This document shows positions 16,793-25,968 of a DNA stretch of 61,449 nt, one piece after another. Origin of the DNA: Bacillota bacterium. Its GTDB lineage: Bacteria; Bacillota; Sulfobacillia; JAJZYS01; JAJYTV01. Numbering within the stretch: the first letter of the stretch is position 1; every line of letters begins with the position of its first letter. Both the position numbers and the translations under genes were made by a program. Where the stretch lies: assembly GCA_021793645.1 (NCBI GenBank), contig JAJYSJ010000014.1, forward strand, positions 1 through 61,449, given 5' to 3'. The notes beneath the pieces are model-generated. The model worked only from the letters and a program-made list of their open reading frames with translations, was not told the DNA's origin and did not search any database.

Positions 16793-17614
16793 ATGGACAT
16801 CATCACTCCGATCGCATTTGTCTTCGCGGTCGCGGCGGTCGTAGCCGCGGACGTCCTCGACGGCGGCGCCATCCGCGCACTCATCAACGTGCCGGCTATG
16901 GTGCTGGTGCTGGGCGGGACGATGGGGGCAACCGTGATGAGCGTCGCCAGCAGCGACCTTCGCAAGGTGCCAGCCTATCTGCTCAAAGTCCTGCGGCCGA
17001 AGCTGACCCGCGTCGATCAAACGATCGACGACATCGCTGCACTCGCCGAGGTGGCCCGCAGGGAAGGTCTTCTGCGGCTAGAGGACGAGCTCTCGAAGCG
17101 AACGGTCTCGCCGTTTCTCGCCCGTGGCGTGCAGCTGATCGTCGACGGCGCGGACGAGGACCGCATCCGTCTTCTGATGGAGCAGGAACTCTCCATCTTC
17201 GAGGCGCGCGAGGCCGCCGGCGCCATCTTCTTCGAGACGGCCGGCGGCTTCGCGCCGACGCTCGGGATCATCGGCACCGTCGTCGGCCTCGTGTCGGTGC
17301 TCTCCAACCTGTCGGACATCCAGAGGCTCGCGCCTTCGATCGCCACCGCCTTTATCGCCACCTTGTGGGGCGTCTCCTCCGCGAACCTCTTTTGGCTGCC
17401 GATCTCCAACAAGATGAAGAACACGCTTCGCTACGAGGTGCAGGCCCGCGAGATGGTCATCGAGGGCTGCATCGCGATCGCGGCTGGCCAGAACCCGCGC
17501 CTGATTACGGAGCAGCTCGCGGTCTTCCGCGAGGAGAAGCGCACGCGCAAGGGCGCCGCGGCTGCCGCGGAGGACGCTGAAGGGTCGCCCGAGCTGAAGG
17601 TGGTGGGCAAGTGA
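16793..17614 (+). CDS. motA: MotA, flagellar stator subunit
   Basis: A 273-residue four-helix membrane protein that forms the stator ion channel with MotB. The first two helices lie at the N-terminus, followed by a charged cytoplasmic loop with RxxE-type residues that contacts FliG. The pore helices contain GGFAPTLGIIGTVVGL and ATAFIATLWGVSSANL. ATG at 16793 follows a GGGG-rich site. The stop overlaps the motB start by 4 bases. Sequence alone does not settle proton versus sodium use. Confidence 0.95.
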   Translation: MDIITPIAFVFAVAAVVAADVLDGGAIRALINVPAMVLVLGGTMGATVMSVASSDLRKVPAYLLKVLRPKLTRVDQTIDDIAALAEVARREGLLRLEDELSKRTVSPFLARGVQLIVDGADEDRIRLLMEQELSIFEAREAAGAIFFETAGGFAPTLGIIGTVVGLVSVLSNLSDIQRLAPSIATAFIATLWGVSSANLFWLPISNKMKNTLRYEVQAREMVIEGCIAIAAGQNPRLITEQLAVFREEKRTRKGAAAAAEDAEGSPELKVVGK

Positions 17615-18393
17615 GCCGCAGGAAGGCCGCAGCCCACGATTCCGGCGAGGGCGCGGGGATGATGCGCTGGCTTCTGACCTACGCCGACATGATCACCCTG
17701 CTGATGGTCTTCTTCATCGTCCTCTACGCCATTTCCCAGGTGAACAAGGCCCGCTACGAGGTGCTGATGAAGGCCCTCAAGCAGGTGCTCTCCGGGCAGA
17801 AGGTGGTGACGCAGGTCGGCGGTACGATCCCGATTCCGCCGCCCGTCCTGGGCAAGCTGCCGACCCCCAGCCAAGTGGAGACGCAGACGCTGGAGAAGCT
17901 CGCGCAGCAGATCCGGGACGCTGCGGCGCAGCAGGGCATCTCGGCGGATGTCTCGGTCACGGTGGCGGCGGTCGGGGTGCGGGTCTCCTTCCATAATGGC
18001 GTCCTCTTCGCCCTCGGCCATGCGACGATCCGGCCGGACTCCCTGCCGATCCTCAGCCGGCTCGCGGTGATCCTGCAGGGCCTCCCGAACGACATCATCG
18101 TCGAGGGCTACACCGACGACACCCCGATCGATACGGCAAAGTACCACTCGAACTGGGATCTCTCCGCGATCCGAGCGACGCGCGTCATCGAATACTTCGT
18201 CTCACAGGGGCTGGACCCGATGAGGTTCTCGGCCCAGGCCTATTCGCAGTACCGGCCGGTCGCGCCGAACTCAACGCCGCAAGGCAGACAGCTCAACCGG
18301 CGCGTCGACCTCGTGATCCTGCGCGCGACGCCCGCCGCTCTCGAGAAAGTGCTCCAGCAGGTGACCCAGCAGACGTCGAAAGGAGGCGGATGA
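17611..18393 (+). CDS. motB: MotB, flagellar stator subunit with peptidoglycan-binding domain
   Basis: A 260-residue protein with one N-terminal membrane helix containing the ion-binding Asp in LTYADMITLLMVFF (about residue 30), a linker, and a C-terminal OmpA-like domain (about 120-245: VEGYTDDTPI, NWDLSAIRATRVIEYF, NRRVDLVIL) that anchors the stator to peptidoglycan. The GTG start overlaps the motA stop. Located inside the rod/hook genes rather than in a separate motAB operon. Confidence 0.95.
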   Translation: MSRRKAAAHDSGEGAGMMRWLLTYADMITLLMVFFIVLYAISQVNKARYEVLMKALKQVLSGQKVVTQVGGTIPIPPPVLGKLPTPSQVETQTLEKLAQQIRDAAAQQGISADVSVTVAAVGVRVSFHNGVLFALGHATIRPDSLPILSRLAVILQGLPNDIIVEGYTDDTPIDTAKYHSNWDLSAIRATRVIEYFVSQGLDPMRFSAQAYSQYRPVAPNSTPQGRQLNRRVDLVILRATPAALEKVLQQVTQQTSKGGG

Positions 18394-18397
18394 CAAC

Positions 18398-19123
18398 ATG
18401 CTCAGAGGAATCAACACCGTGACCTCAGGCATGATGGCGGACGAGAGCTGGCAGCAGATCCTCGCGAACAACCTCGCGCAGATCGACACGCCAGGGTACC
18501 GCAGCGAGACGGCGGTCATCGGCTCTTTCCCCCAGGTTCTCCTCTCGCGCACCGGCTCCCAGCCCACGACCCTGCAGACGGTCTCCTTGGGCGCGGGGCT
18601 GGTAGCGACCGTGCCGAACCTCACCGAGGGCGCGCTGCAGGCCACCCACAACCCGCTGGACGTGGCGATCGTGGGACAGGGGTTCTTCGCCGTACAGAGC
18701 CCGACAGGCGTCCTCTACACGCGTGCCGGGAACTTCTCGCTCGATGCGCAGGGCAGGCTTGTCACGCCGCAGGGCTACTACGTCCTCTCGACGGCCGGGA
18801 CGCCGATCCAGGCGGGAGGGGGCGCGCAGATCGGTCAGGACGGCACGGTGTCCTACCAGGGCAAGGCGGCGGGGCGCATCGCGGTCTTCAATCCCGCGTC
18901 CGGCCAGATCGCCGATGCGGGCGGCGGGTTCTTCCAGGCGACGGGTGCCGTCCCGCCGCTCGCGACCCCGCAGCTCGCACCTGGGTACATCGAGGGATCG
19001 AACGTCTCCGCACCCGAGGTGCTGGGAGCGATGATCCAGGTGCTCCGGCACTTCGAGGCCGGCCAGCAGTTCCTGAACCAGGACGCGACGACCCTGGACC
19101 GCTTCATCCAGGTGGCGAGCTGA
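18398..19123 (+). CDS. flagellar rod protein, FlgF/FlgG family
   Basis: A 241-residue hook-basal body protein. The N-terminal motif is INTVTSGMMADESWQQILANNLAQIDTPGY, the middle has NPLDVAIVGQGFFAVQSPTGVLYTRAGNF, and the C-terminal helix contains EVLGAMIQVLRHFEAGQQF. It starts 5 bases after motB behind GGAGGCGG. With the protein at 16000 it probably makes up the FlgF/FlgG rod pair (FlhO/FlhP in Bacillus). Confidence 0.88.
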   Translation: MLRGINTVTSGMMADESWQQILANNLAQIDTPGYRSETAVIGSFPQVLLSRTGSQPTTLQTVSLGAGLVATVPNLTEGALQATHNPLDVAIVGQGFFAVQSPTGVLYTRAGNFSLDAQGRLVTPQGYYVLSTAGTPIQAGGGAQIGQDGTVSYQGKAAGRIAVFNPASGQIADAGGGFFQATGAVPPLATPQLAPGYIEGSNVSAPEVLGAMIQVLRHFEAGQQFLNQDATTLDRFIQVAS

Positions 19124-19124
19124 T

Positions 19125-19634
19125 ATGTCGTACTCAGCGCTCTTCCCGCAGGGTCCGGTGCAGTCCACGGCGCAGGGGCTGGCGCAAAGCGTGGGCACTG
19201 TCCCCCAGGCTGTTCAGCCCGGTTCGGCCGGGGCGGCGCAAGGGTTCGCTCAGGCGATCGCCCAGGCGGCGTCTTCTACGGGACTCGACCCGCGCCTCTT
19301 GACGGCGGTCGCGAAGCAGGAGAGCGGCCTGAACGCTGCGGCGGTCTCGCCGGCCGGCGCCGAAGGACTCATGCAGCTGATGCCGGGCACGGCGGCGGCG
19401 CTCGGCGTGCAAGATCCCTTCAACGCCACCCAGAACGCCTTGGGCGGAGCGACGTACCTCAAGGAGATGCTCAGCCACTTCGGCGGTAACCTCTCGCTGG
19501 CGCTCGCCGCATACAACGCGGGACCGGGTGCGGTGGAGCAGTATGGCGGCATCCCGCCGTATCCGGAGACCGAAGCCTATGTGAGGGGGGTGTTGCAGTC
19601 CTACGCGTCAGCCATGGACGGGCAAAAGGGCTAA
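19125..19634 (+). CDS. flagellar-associated lytic transglycosylase (SLT domain)
   Basis: A 169-residue protein with a C-terminal SLT/goose-lysozyme-type domain (about 55-165). The catalytic Glu is in VAKQESGLN, followed by AVSPAGAEGLMQLMPGTA and the AYNAGPGAV motif. It starts 1 base after the upstream rod gene stop. Located among rod genes, it most likely opens peptidoglycan for rod growth, the role the FlgJ peptidoglycanase plays in other bacteria. There is no obvious signal peptide, so export through the flagellar apparatus is likely (inference). Confidence 0.9.
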   Translation: MSYSALFPQGPVQSTAQGLAQSVGTVPQAVQPGSAGAAQGFAQAIAQAASSTGLDPRLLTAVAKQESGLNAAAVSPAGAEGLMQLMPGTAAALGVQDPFNATQNALGGATYLKEMLSHFGGNLSLALAAYNAGPGAVEQYGGIPPYPETEAYVRGVLQSYASAMDGQKG

Positions 19635-19678
19635 CGGCCCCAGGATCCGAACCTTGGTCGGAAAGGGATTGATCGCGG

Positions 19679-20572
19679 ATGATGCAGGCGCTTTCCAGCG
19701 CGGTAGCCGGCCTCGACGGCGAACAGACCGCGATGAACGTCATCGGCAACAACATCGCGAACGTGAACACGACAGGCTTCAAGTCGAGCTCCGCGGACTT
19801 CACGACGCTCCTCTCCCAGGTGCTCTCGTCCGGATCCTCGCCGGTCCTCACCGGAACGGCCCCCGGAACGCCCGTCCTCGGCGGAACGAACCCGGTGGAG
19901 GTCGGGCTCGGCGTCGGGATCGGCTCCATCAACCAGAACATGGCGCAGGGCCCGCTGCAGCAGACAGGCAACCCGCTCGACGTGGCGATCCAGGGCAACG
20001 GCTTCTTGACGCTCTCCGGAGCGCAGGGCACCGTCTACTCGCGCGACGGCGGACTGGAGATCGACTCGAACGGAGACCTCGTGCAGGCCTCCACGGGCTC
20101 GCTGGTGGAAGGCTGGCAGGCCAGCGCGACCGGCACGATCACCCAGAGCCAGACGGTTACCCCGCTCCAGATTCCCCAGACCTACACCCCGTCGGGCGGC
20201 ACCCAAGAGTCCCTGGCCGCTGTCGCGATCGGCTCGAACGGCGTGATCACGGCGACCTACCAAGGAGCGAGCGGAACCTCGAACCAGGTGACGGTCGCGC
20301 AGATCGCACTTGGAACCTTCCCGAACGCGAACGGGCTTGTGGCGGTCAGCGGCACCTCATACGTCGTCGGACCGAACTCGGGCAGCGTCACGTATGCGGG
20401 ACCCGGTTCCAGCGGTGCCGGCGCGCTCGCCGTCGGGTCTTTGGAGCAGAGCAACGTCGACATCTCCCAGGAGCTCACCAACATGATCGTCGCGGAGCGC
20501 TCCTACCAGGTCGACGCCAAGGTGATCACGACCGCGGACACCATGCTGCAGTCCCTGATCCAGATCCAGTAA
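19679..20572 (+). CDS. flgE: FlgE, flagellar hook protein
   Basis: A 297-residue hook protein. FlgE-type features distinguish it from the rod proteins nearby: ANVNTTGFKSSSADFTTLLSQ, GGTNPVEVGLGVGIGSI and LQQTGNPLDVAIQGNGF, followed by GSLVEGWQASATG. The C-terminal helix EERSY-like segment (VAERSYQVDAKVI) is intact. FlgE usually follows flgD; here flgD is 5.4 kb downstream, so gene order is altered. Its stop overlaps the flgB start (TAATG). Confidence 0.9.
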   Translation: MMQALSSAVAGLDGEQTAMNVIGNNIANVNTTGFKSSSADFTTLLSQVLSSGSSPVLTGTAPGTPVLGGTNPVEVGLGVGIGSINQNMAQGPLQQTGNPLDVAIQGNGFLTLSGAQGTVYSRDGGLEIDSNGDLVQASTGSLVEGWQASATGTITQSQTVTPLQIPQTYTPSGGTQESLAAVAIGSNGVITATYQGASGTSNQVTVAQIALGTFPNANGLVAVSGTSYVVGPNSGSVTYAGPGSSGAGALAVGSLEQSNVDISQELTNMIVAERSYQVDAKVITTADTMLQSLIQIQ

Positions 20573-20928
20573 TGGCCGGCATCTTCGGACCCGTCCAGGA
20601 CATGCTGGCCGGTGCGCTCGAGGGGCTCTCCATGCGCAGCCAGATCGTCGCCCAGAACATCTCGAACCTCGGCACGCCGGGCTACCAGGCGCAGGACGTG
20701 CGCTTCGCGGCCACGCTGCAGCAGGCGCTGCAGACGGGCTCTGTCAATCCGCAGGTCGTCGCGGCCCCTGGCGCAATGAACCAGAGCGGCAACGGCGTCG
20801 ACCTCGAGCAGCAGCTCGGACTGCTGAACCAGATCGCCCTCGTGCAGCAGGGCGTGATGAGCGGGATCGACGAGACCCAGAAGGGCATGCACCAGATTCT
20901 CCAGGACCTCGGCGGACCGGGAGTGTGA
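20572..20928 (+). CDS. flgB: FlgB, proximal rod protein
   Basis: A 118-residue rod protein starting at the ATG that overlaps the flgE stop. The N-terminal helix has ALEGLSMRSQIVAQNISNLGTPGYQAQDVRF, the FlgB pattern, and the C-terminal helix ends the rod-joining coiled coil (LNQIALVQQGVMSGIDETQ). FlgB is the base of the rod near FliE, encoded next. FlgC, normally the immediate neighbour, is not here but at 36243. Confidence 0.93.
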   Translation: MAGIFGPVQDMLAGALEGLSMRSQIVAQNISNLGTPGYQAQDVRFAATLQQALQTGSVNPQVVAAPGAMNQSGNGVDLEQQLGLLNQIALVQQGVMSGIDETQKGMHQILQDLGGPGV

Positions 20929-20932
20929 TCGT

Positions 20933-21238
20933 ATGAGCATCGGCATCCAAGGGGCGCTGCAGGCCGCCGCGGCCGGAGCCGCGCAGGGGGCTGGAGCCGC
21001 CCAGAAGAGCGCAGGCGCTACCTTCGCTCAGATCCTCAACCAGGCCGTCTCGCAGGTGACGACCGCCCAGTCCCAGGCGAACCAGCTCCTCTCACAGTAC
21101 GCGATCGGCGGGCCCGTGACCCTGGAGCAGGTCATGCTCGCAACCTCGAAGGCCGAACTCCTAGTGGAGACGGCGGGTGCCGTCACGACGCGCGCCATCT
21201 CGGCGTACCAGAGCCTGATGCAGACCAACATCGGCTGA
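20933..21238 (+). CDS. fliE: FliE, MS-ring/rod junction protein
   Basis: A 101-residue FliE, the first protein exported, joining the FliF ring to the rod. A low-complexity Ala/Gly N-terminus is followed by the conserved FAQILNQAVSQVTTAQSQANQL helix and the C-terminal VTLEQVMLATSKAELLVETA and RAISAYQSLMQTNI segments. The start is 4 bases after flgB. Confidence 0.94.
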   Translation: MSIGIQGALQAAAAGAAQGAGAAQKSAGATFAQILNQAVSQVTTAQSQANQLLSQYAIGGPVTLEQVMLATSKAELLVETAGAVTTRAISAYQSLMQTNIG

Positions 21239-21278
21239 TATCCGCCCCCGGGGTCGGGGGCAAGGCGGAGGGCACGGA

Positions 21279-22280
21279 ATGGTGGAACTCACGGGCCGAC
21301 GCAAGGCGGCCATCCTGATTTCAGGCCTCGGGCCGGAGATCGCCGCCCAGGTGTACAAGCACCTCGGCGAACAGGAGATCGAGCAGGTGACCGTCGAGCT
21401 TGCGCGGGCGGAGACGTCCCGCAGCGAGGAGCGGCTCGCCGTGCTCGAGGAGTTCCGTGATATGCGTGAGGCGAACACCTTCATCGACGAAGGTGGCATC
21501 TCTTACGCCCGTACCATCCTGGAGAAGGCGCTCGGCGTCACCAGGGCCAAGGACATCCTGGAACGGCTCACCACTTCGCTCGCACCGCGTCCCTTCGACT
21601 CCATGCGCAACGCGGACCCGATGCAGCTCCTCACATTCCTGCAGGGGGAACACCCCCAGACGATCGCGCTCGTCTTGGCGTACATCCGCGCTGATGCCGC
21701 AGCGGCCGTGCTGAAGAGCCTGCCGCCAGAGCTGCAGGCCGACGTCGCCCGCCGCATCGCGACGATGGAGCGGACGAACCCGACGATCGTGGCAGAGGTC
21801 GAGGCGATGCTCGAGGGCAAGATGGTTTCCCTGTTCGGCGGCGATCTCTCCCAGCCGGGCGGCGTCGACGTGATGGTCCAGGTGCTCAGTCAGGTGGACC
21901 GCTCGACGGAACGCACCATCCTGCAGAGCCTCGAGGACAAGAACCCGGAACTCGCCGACGAGATCCGGCGTCGGATGTTCCTCTTCGAGGACTTCGCCCT
22001 GATCGACGACCGCTTCATCCAACGGATCATCCGAGAGGTCGACCAGCAGGACCTGGTACTTGCGCTCAAGGGCGCTTCGGACAGCATCTCCCAGAAGTTC
22101 TACACCAATATGTCCTCTCGCATGGCGGAAGTCGTGCGCGAAGACCTGAAGTTCCTCGGTGCCGTGCGCCTGCGCGACGTCGAGAGCGCGCAGCAGCGCA
22201 TCGTCTCCATCGCCCGCCGCCTCGAAGAAGAGGGCGAAATCATCATGTCCAGCGGAGGCCAGGATGAAATCATCGCCTGA
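21279..22280 (+). CDS. fliG: FliG, flagellar motor switch protein
   Basis: A 333-residue FliG, the torque-bearing C-ring protein. The N-terminal domain (FliF-binding) begins LTGRRKAAILISGLGPEIAA, the middle domain contains the EHPQTIALVLAY motif, and the C-terminal domain carries the charged torque helix near DEIRRRMFLFEDFALIDDRFIQ. The C-terminal domain contacts MotA. fliF, normally just upstream, lies 15 kb downstream at 36634. Overlaps fliH by 17 bases. Confidence 0.96.
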   Translation: MVELTGRRKAAILISGLGPEIAAQVYKHLGEQEIEQVTVELARAETSRSEERLAVLEEFRDMREANTFIDEGGISYARTILEKALGVTRAKDILERLTTSLAPRPFDSMRNADPMQLLTFLQGEHPQTIALVLAYIRADAAAAVLKSLPPELQADVARRIATMERTNPTIVAEVEAMLEGKMVSLFGGDLSQPGGVDVMVQVLSQVDRSTERTILQSLEDKNPELADEIRRRMFLFEDFALIDDRFIQRIIREVDQQDLVLALKGASDSISQKFYTNMSSRMAEVVREDLKFLGAVRLRDVESAQQRIVSIARRLEEEGEIIMSSGGQDEIIA

Positions 22281-22977
22281 GCGTGCCCGGCCCGCGCGAG
22301 TCATCAAGGCAGCACAGCTGAGACGGGAAGTCCCGCACGGCGCGGCAAGCCCTGCGCCTCTCACCCCGCCCCAGGCACATGCGGAGCCCGCATCGGACCA
22401 CCTGCTGCGCGTCGCCCGCGAGGTTGCGCGCGCAACCATCCTTGCGGCGCAGCACGACGCCAAGAGCATTCGCGACACGGTGGGACGCGAAGCCAGGCGG
22501 CAGGCGCTTGCGGAAGGACGGGCAGCGGGCTACGCCGAGGGGATCAACCAGGCGAAGCTCGACTCCGAGCGCATCTTGCAAGATGCAGCCCGGGAAGCGC
22601 AGGAGATCCTGCTTCGCGCCGAGTCGCAGGTCGGACAGCTCGCCTGCGAGATCGCGGCGCACCTCCTGGGCGTGGAGATCAGGCTGAACCCCGAGATCGT
22701 CGAGCGCGCCGTACTGACGATCCTGCAGGAGACGACACCCAGCGGACCCGTCTCGATCGAGGTCTCGGCGGCCGACTACCAGCGGGTGCTGGAGGCCGCT
22801 CCAACCTTCCGCGCCGCACTCGGCAGCGCCGCAGAGCTGCGGGTGACGGAGGACCGGAGCCTGCCGCAGGGCGGGATACGGGTCAGCGGGCCCCATGGCT
22901 CGGTCGAACGCAACTGGCAGGAGGGCCTCCTGGCGATTTCCGAGGCCTTCGAGGAGGTGGCGCGTCGTGGCGTATGA
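22264..22977 (+). CDS. fliH: FliH, export ATPase regulator
   Basis: A 237-residue FliH started at ATG 22264 inside the end of fliG. The N-terminal half is a charged helical region with GRAAGYAEGINQAKLDSE, and the C-terminal domain (AAHLLGVEIRLNPEIVERAV, VTEDRSLPQGGIRV) resembles the V-type ATPase E subunit. FliH binds and holds the FliI ATPase encoded next. The end overlaps fliI by 11 bases. Confidence 0.92.
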   Translation: MKSSPERARPARVIKAAQLRREVPHGAASPAPLTPPQAHAEPASDHLLRVAREVARATILAAQHDAKSIRDTVGREARRQALAEGRAAGYAEGINQAKLDSERILQDAAREAQEILLRAESQVGQLACEIAAHLLGVEIRLNPEIVERAVLTILQETTPSGPVSIEVSAADYQRVLEAAPTFRAALGSAAELRVTEDRSLPQGGIRVSGPHGSVERNWQEGLLAISEAFEEVARRGV

Positions 22978-24274
22978 CCTCGAACGCTATCGCACCGCGC
23001 TGCACGAGACGCCTGGCAAGCTGGAGTACGGGCGCGTGGTGGAGGCCGTCGGCCTCGCGATCCAGTCCCAGGGGCCGCGGGTCGGCATCGGCGAACTCTG
23101 CTACATCGAGCAGGAGGGGCGCATCCCACTGCCGGCCGAGGTGGTGGGGTTCCGCGAGGGGCGCGTCATCCTGATGCCGCTCGGAAAGGCGCAGGCGATC
23201 ACGCCGGGCGCCGCGGTCCGTCCGGCACGGCGTCCGTTGAGCGTCCCGGTCGGCAAAGGCCTCGTCTCCCGCGTCGTGAACGCACTTGGAGAACCCATCG
23301 ACAGCCGCGGCGCCGTCGACGCGCAGGAGCGGATTCCGACGGACCGCCCCGCACCGAATCCGCTGCAGCGCCCCATGATCGACTCCGTGCTGCCCACGGG
23401 CGTGCGGGCGATCGATGCGCTCGCCACCCTCGGCGAAGGCCAGCGCGTCGGCATCTTCTCCGGCCCGGGCGTCGGCAAGAGCGTCCTCCTCGGCATGATG
23501 GCGCGCGGCTCGGCAGCGGATGTCGCGGTGATCGCGCTCGTTGGGGAGCGCAGCCGCGAAGTGCAGGAGTTCGTGCAGCGAGACCTCGGTCCGGACGGCA
23601 TGGCCCGCTCGGTCGTCGTTGTCGCGACGGCGGACGAACCGGCGCTGGTGCGGGTGCAGGCAGCGTTCACCGCGATGGCGATCGCGGAGTACTTCAGGGA
23701 CCAGGGCCAGCGCGTGCTGCTGCTCTTCGACTCCCTGACGCGGGTCGCCACCGCACAGCGCGAGGTCGGCCTCGCGGCCGGCGAGCCTCCGGCGACGCGC
23801 GGCTACCCGCCCTCCTCGTTCGCGATCCTGCCGCGCCTGCTGGAGCGTGCCGGCACCGCGCCGCGCGGTTCGATCACCGGCTTCTACACGGTGCTCGTGG
23901 AGGGCGACGACCTGCAGGAGCCGGTCGCAGACTCCGCCCGCAGCGTGCTGGACGGACACCTCGTGCTGACGCGCGAACTGGCGGATGCCGGCGTCTTCCC
24001 GGCGCTGGACGTCGGCCGCAGCCTCTCCCGCGTGATGCGGCAGATCGTGACTGCGGAACACACGGCCTGGGCCCAGACCCTCAAGGGGCACTGGTCGACG
24101 TACGAGGACGCGAAGGACCTCCTGCGGATCGGCGCATACCAGGCGGGCTCGAGTGCCGAGGTGGATGCGGCGGTCGCGATGCACCCGAGGATCCTCGCCT
24201 TCCTGCGCCAGCCTGAACACGAGACCGTCGGGTTCGAGCAGGCGCGGCAGGCGCTGATGGAGGTGGCGCTGTGA
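22967..24274 (+). CDS. fliI: FliI, flagellar export ATPase
   Basis: A 435-residue F1-beta-like ATPase that helps energise flagellar export. The P-loop GPGVGKS is at about residues 166-172; GERSREVQEFV, LLFDSLTRVA (Walker B) and the ASEGYPP-like GEPPATRGYPPS segment follow. The GTG at 22967 is chosen because GAGGAGG lies 9 bases upstream. It overlaps fliH at the start and fliJ by 4 bases at the end. Confidence 0.97.
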   Translation: MAYDLERYRTALHETPGKLEYGRVVEAVGLAIQSQGPRVGIGELCYIEQEGRIPLPAEVVGFREGRVILMPLGKAQAITPGAAVRPARRPLSVPVGKGLVSRVVNALGEPIDSRGAVDAQERIPTDRPAPNPLQRPMIDSVLPTGVRAIDALATLGEGQRVGIFSGPGVGKSVLLGMMARGSAADVAVIALVGERSREVQEFVQRDLGPDGMARSVVVVATADEPALVRVQAAFTAMAIAEYFRDQGQRVLLLFDSLTRVATAQREVGLAAGEPPATRGYPPSSFAILPRLLERAGTAPRGSITGFYTVLVEGDDLQEPVADSARSVLDGHLVLTRELADAGVFPALDVGRSLSRVMRQIVTAEHTAWAQTLKGHWSTYEDAKDLLRIGAYQAGSSAEVDAAVAMHPRILAFLRQPEHETVGFEQARQALMEVAL

Positions 24275-24708
24275 GCGCCCAGATGCGGATCGCTCGCCTG
24301 CACCGGGTGCGAGGGCACGAGCGCAGCGCGGCTTCGAGCCGCCTGCAGGAAGCCATCCAGGCGCTCTGTGAGGCGCAGGCTGCCGCCCAGGCCACGCGCC
24401 AGGCGCGCGAGGCTGCGGAGCAGGCGGCCGCGGCGGCCGGTATGGAGCCCCAGACGGCGGACCGGTGGCTGTCGCAGCGCGCGCTCGTCGAAGGGCGGCT
24501 AGAAAGAGAGCGCCTCGCAGACCTGCAGGTGCGGCGCCTCGGACGGCAGGAAGCGCTGCGCCGCGTAGACCTGCGGGCAGCCCTCGTGCGGGAAGAGCAG
24601 ATGCGCCTCTTGGGATCGCAAATCCTCGAACGCCGGCAGGACGCCGCTCAACGTACCGAACAGAAGACACTTGACGATCTGCGCAGGGAAGGAGGTGGCG
24701 GACGATGA
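24271..24708 (+). CDS. fliJ: FliJ-like export chaperone/stalk protein
   Basis: A 145-residue, almost entirely helical Ala/Arg/Gln-rich protein predicted to form an antiparallel coiled coil. FliJ proteins insert into the FliI ring and escort chaperones. Sequence conservation in this family is weak, so the call rests on coiled-coil character, size, and its place between fliI and fliK with 4-base overlaps on both sides. Confidence 0.82.
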   Translation: MSAQMRIARLHRVRGHERSAASSRLQEAIQALCEAQAAAQATRQAREAAEQAAAAAGMEPQTADRWLSQRALVEGRLERERLADLQVRRLGRQEALRRVDLRAALVREEQMRLLGSQILERRQDAAQRTEQKTLDDLRREGGGGR

Positions 24709-25967
24709 TCGCAGCATCAGCGGTGTCTGGGGCTGTGCCCGCAAAGGGACCGGTCAGCGGCGGCGGGGCGAAGCCCCAGCCCGCGTCCGGCGCCTTCGCC
24801 CAGTCGCTCGCGGCAGCGCTGCGGGCAGAGCCGCTGCATCCCGCGAAGCACGGCGATCAAAAGACGCCGCTTGCGGCGCTCGGCCTGCTACACGCCGGGA
24901 GTGCGCTGCCGCAGATCCTGCATGGCCTTGGCGAAGCCACGGCGCCTGCCGCGCAGGCGGCGGGTCTCGCGGGCACCACCCACGCCCTTGGGCAGTTCTA
25001 CCTGCCGACCTGGGCGACGGGCACTCCCGCAGCCTCAGCCAGCCAAGTACCGACGGGCACTCCTGCAGCCCCAGCCACCGCCTACGCCCCGACGGGCACA
25101 CCTGCAGCCCCTTCTCGCATTTCGCCGACGCAGACGAAGGCAGCCAGCGCGGCGGTGAGCAAGCCCGTGACGCGGGCGCAAGCAGCTTTGGCGGAGCAGC
25201 CCTCGGCAGCGAGAGTCTCCACTGCGGGAATGCAGTCAACGCAGGCGGTCTCGGCGAAGACCGCGGCAGAGGCTGCGGTCCAAGCTCCGATCACAGACCG
25301 GGCGCCGTCTCCTGCCCCGGCCGCCGCGAGCGCAGTGCCGCGGTCTGCGGGGCCAGCAGGACCAAATCCCACGCACGCTCCAGCAAAGCCAAGCCAGGCA
25401 GCCGGATCGCAGGCGGCGGTGCGCAGCCAGCTGCCCCAAGAGAGTGCAGGGATCCCACAGCCGGGCCTGCAGCCAGGGAGCGGGACCGAGCCAGTCACTG
25501 CCGCAGAGCGCGGAGCGGGAATGGCAGCCGCCCATGGCGAACCCCGACGAATCATCGCGAACTCGGCGCCCCAGGACGTCTCGGCTTCCCTGGGACAGGC
25601 CCAGCAGGTACCCCTGACCAGTCAGGCGCATGGACTTTCGCACGAGGTGTCGGTGCAGATCGCCGATGCAGCCCGGGCGGAGGCACCGCACGTCCAGCCG
25701 GGCGGTGCATCGATGGTGCGCATCGCCCTCACACCGCCGGAGCTCGGACATGTCAACGTGACGCTGCGGGCGGGGGTCGACGGTTTGAGCGCCGTATTGC
25801 GGGCCGAGGAGCCTGCTGCGGCAGCCCTGTTGCAGCTCGGCCAGGGAGAGCTTCGCCAGCGCCTCGAGGCCCTCGGCCTCGGGCGGGCGCACGTTGAGGT
25901 ATCGACCCAGGACCAAAAGGAGAGCGTCCGCCCTGCGCGGCGCAGTGCACCAGGAGGGAGGAGTTAG
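24705..25967 (+). CDS. fliK: FliK, hook-length control protein
   Basis: A 420-residue FliK. The first 300 residues are Ala/Pro/Ser/Thr-rich and disordered, as in other FliK rulers, and contain three copies of a 13-14-residue TGTPAAP-type repeat (DNA about 25014-25130). The C-terminal domain (about 335-405: VRIALTPPELGHVNVTLR, ALGLGRAHVEVS) is the conserved hook-control/export-switch domain. It interacts with FlhB to switch export from hook to filament. Overlaps fliJ; flgD follows almost directly. Confidence 0.9.
   Translation: MIAASAVSGAVPAKGPVSGGGAKPQPASGAFAQSLAAALRAEPLHPAKHGDQKTPLAALGLLHAGSALPQILHGLGEATAPAAQAAGLAGTTHALGQFYLPTWATGTPAASASQVPTGTPAAPATAYAPTGTPAAPSRISPTQTKAASAAVSKPVTRAQAALAEQPSAARVSTAGMQSTQAVSAKTAAEAAVQAPITDRAPSPAPAAASAVPRSAGPAGPNPTHAPAKPSQAAGSQAAVRSQLPQESAGIPQPGLQPGSGTEPVTAAERGAGMAAAHGEPRRIIANSAPQDVSASLGQAQQVPLTSQAHGLSHEVSVQIADAARAEAPHVQPGGASMVRIALTPPELGHVNVTLRAGVDGLSAVLRAEEPAAAALLQLGQGELRQRLEALGLGRAHVEVSTQDQKESVRPARRSAPGGRS
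25014..25130 (+). repeat. tandem repeat inside fliK
   Basis: About three tandem units of 39-42 bases, each including ACGGGCACTCCTGCAGCC or a near copy, encode TGTPAA-plus-linker repeats. Repeat number may vary and could alter the ruler length of FliK. Confidence 0.6.
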
Positions 25968-25968
25968 C

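Noticed and set aside
16000-20572. Exact assignment of FlgF versus FlgG to the two rod proteins
   Set aside because: Both have the shared superfamily motifs and neither shows a feature that decides between the names, so no symbols were given.
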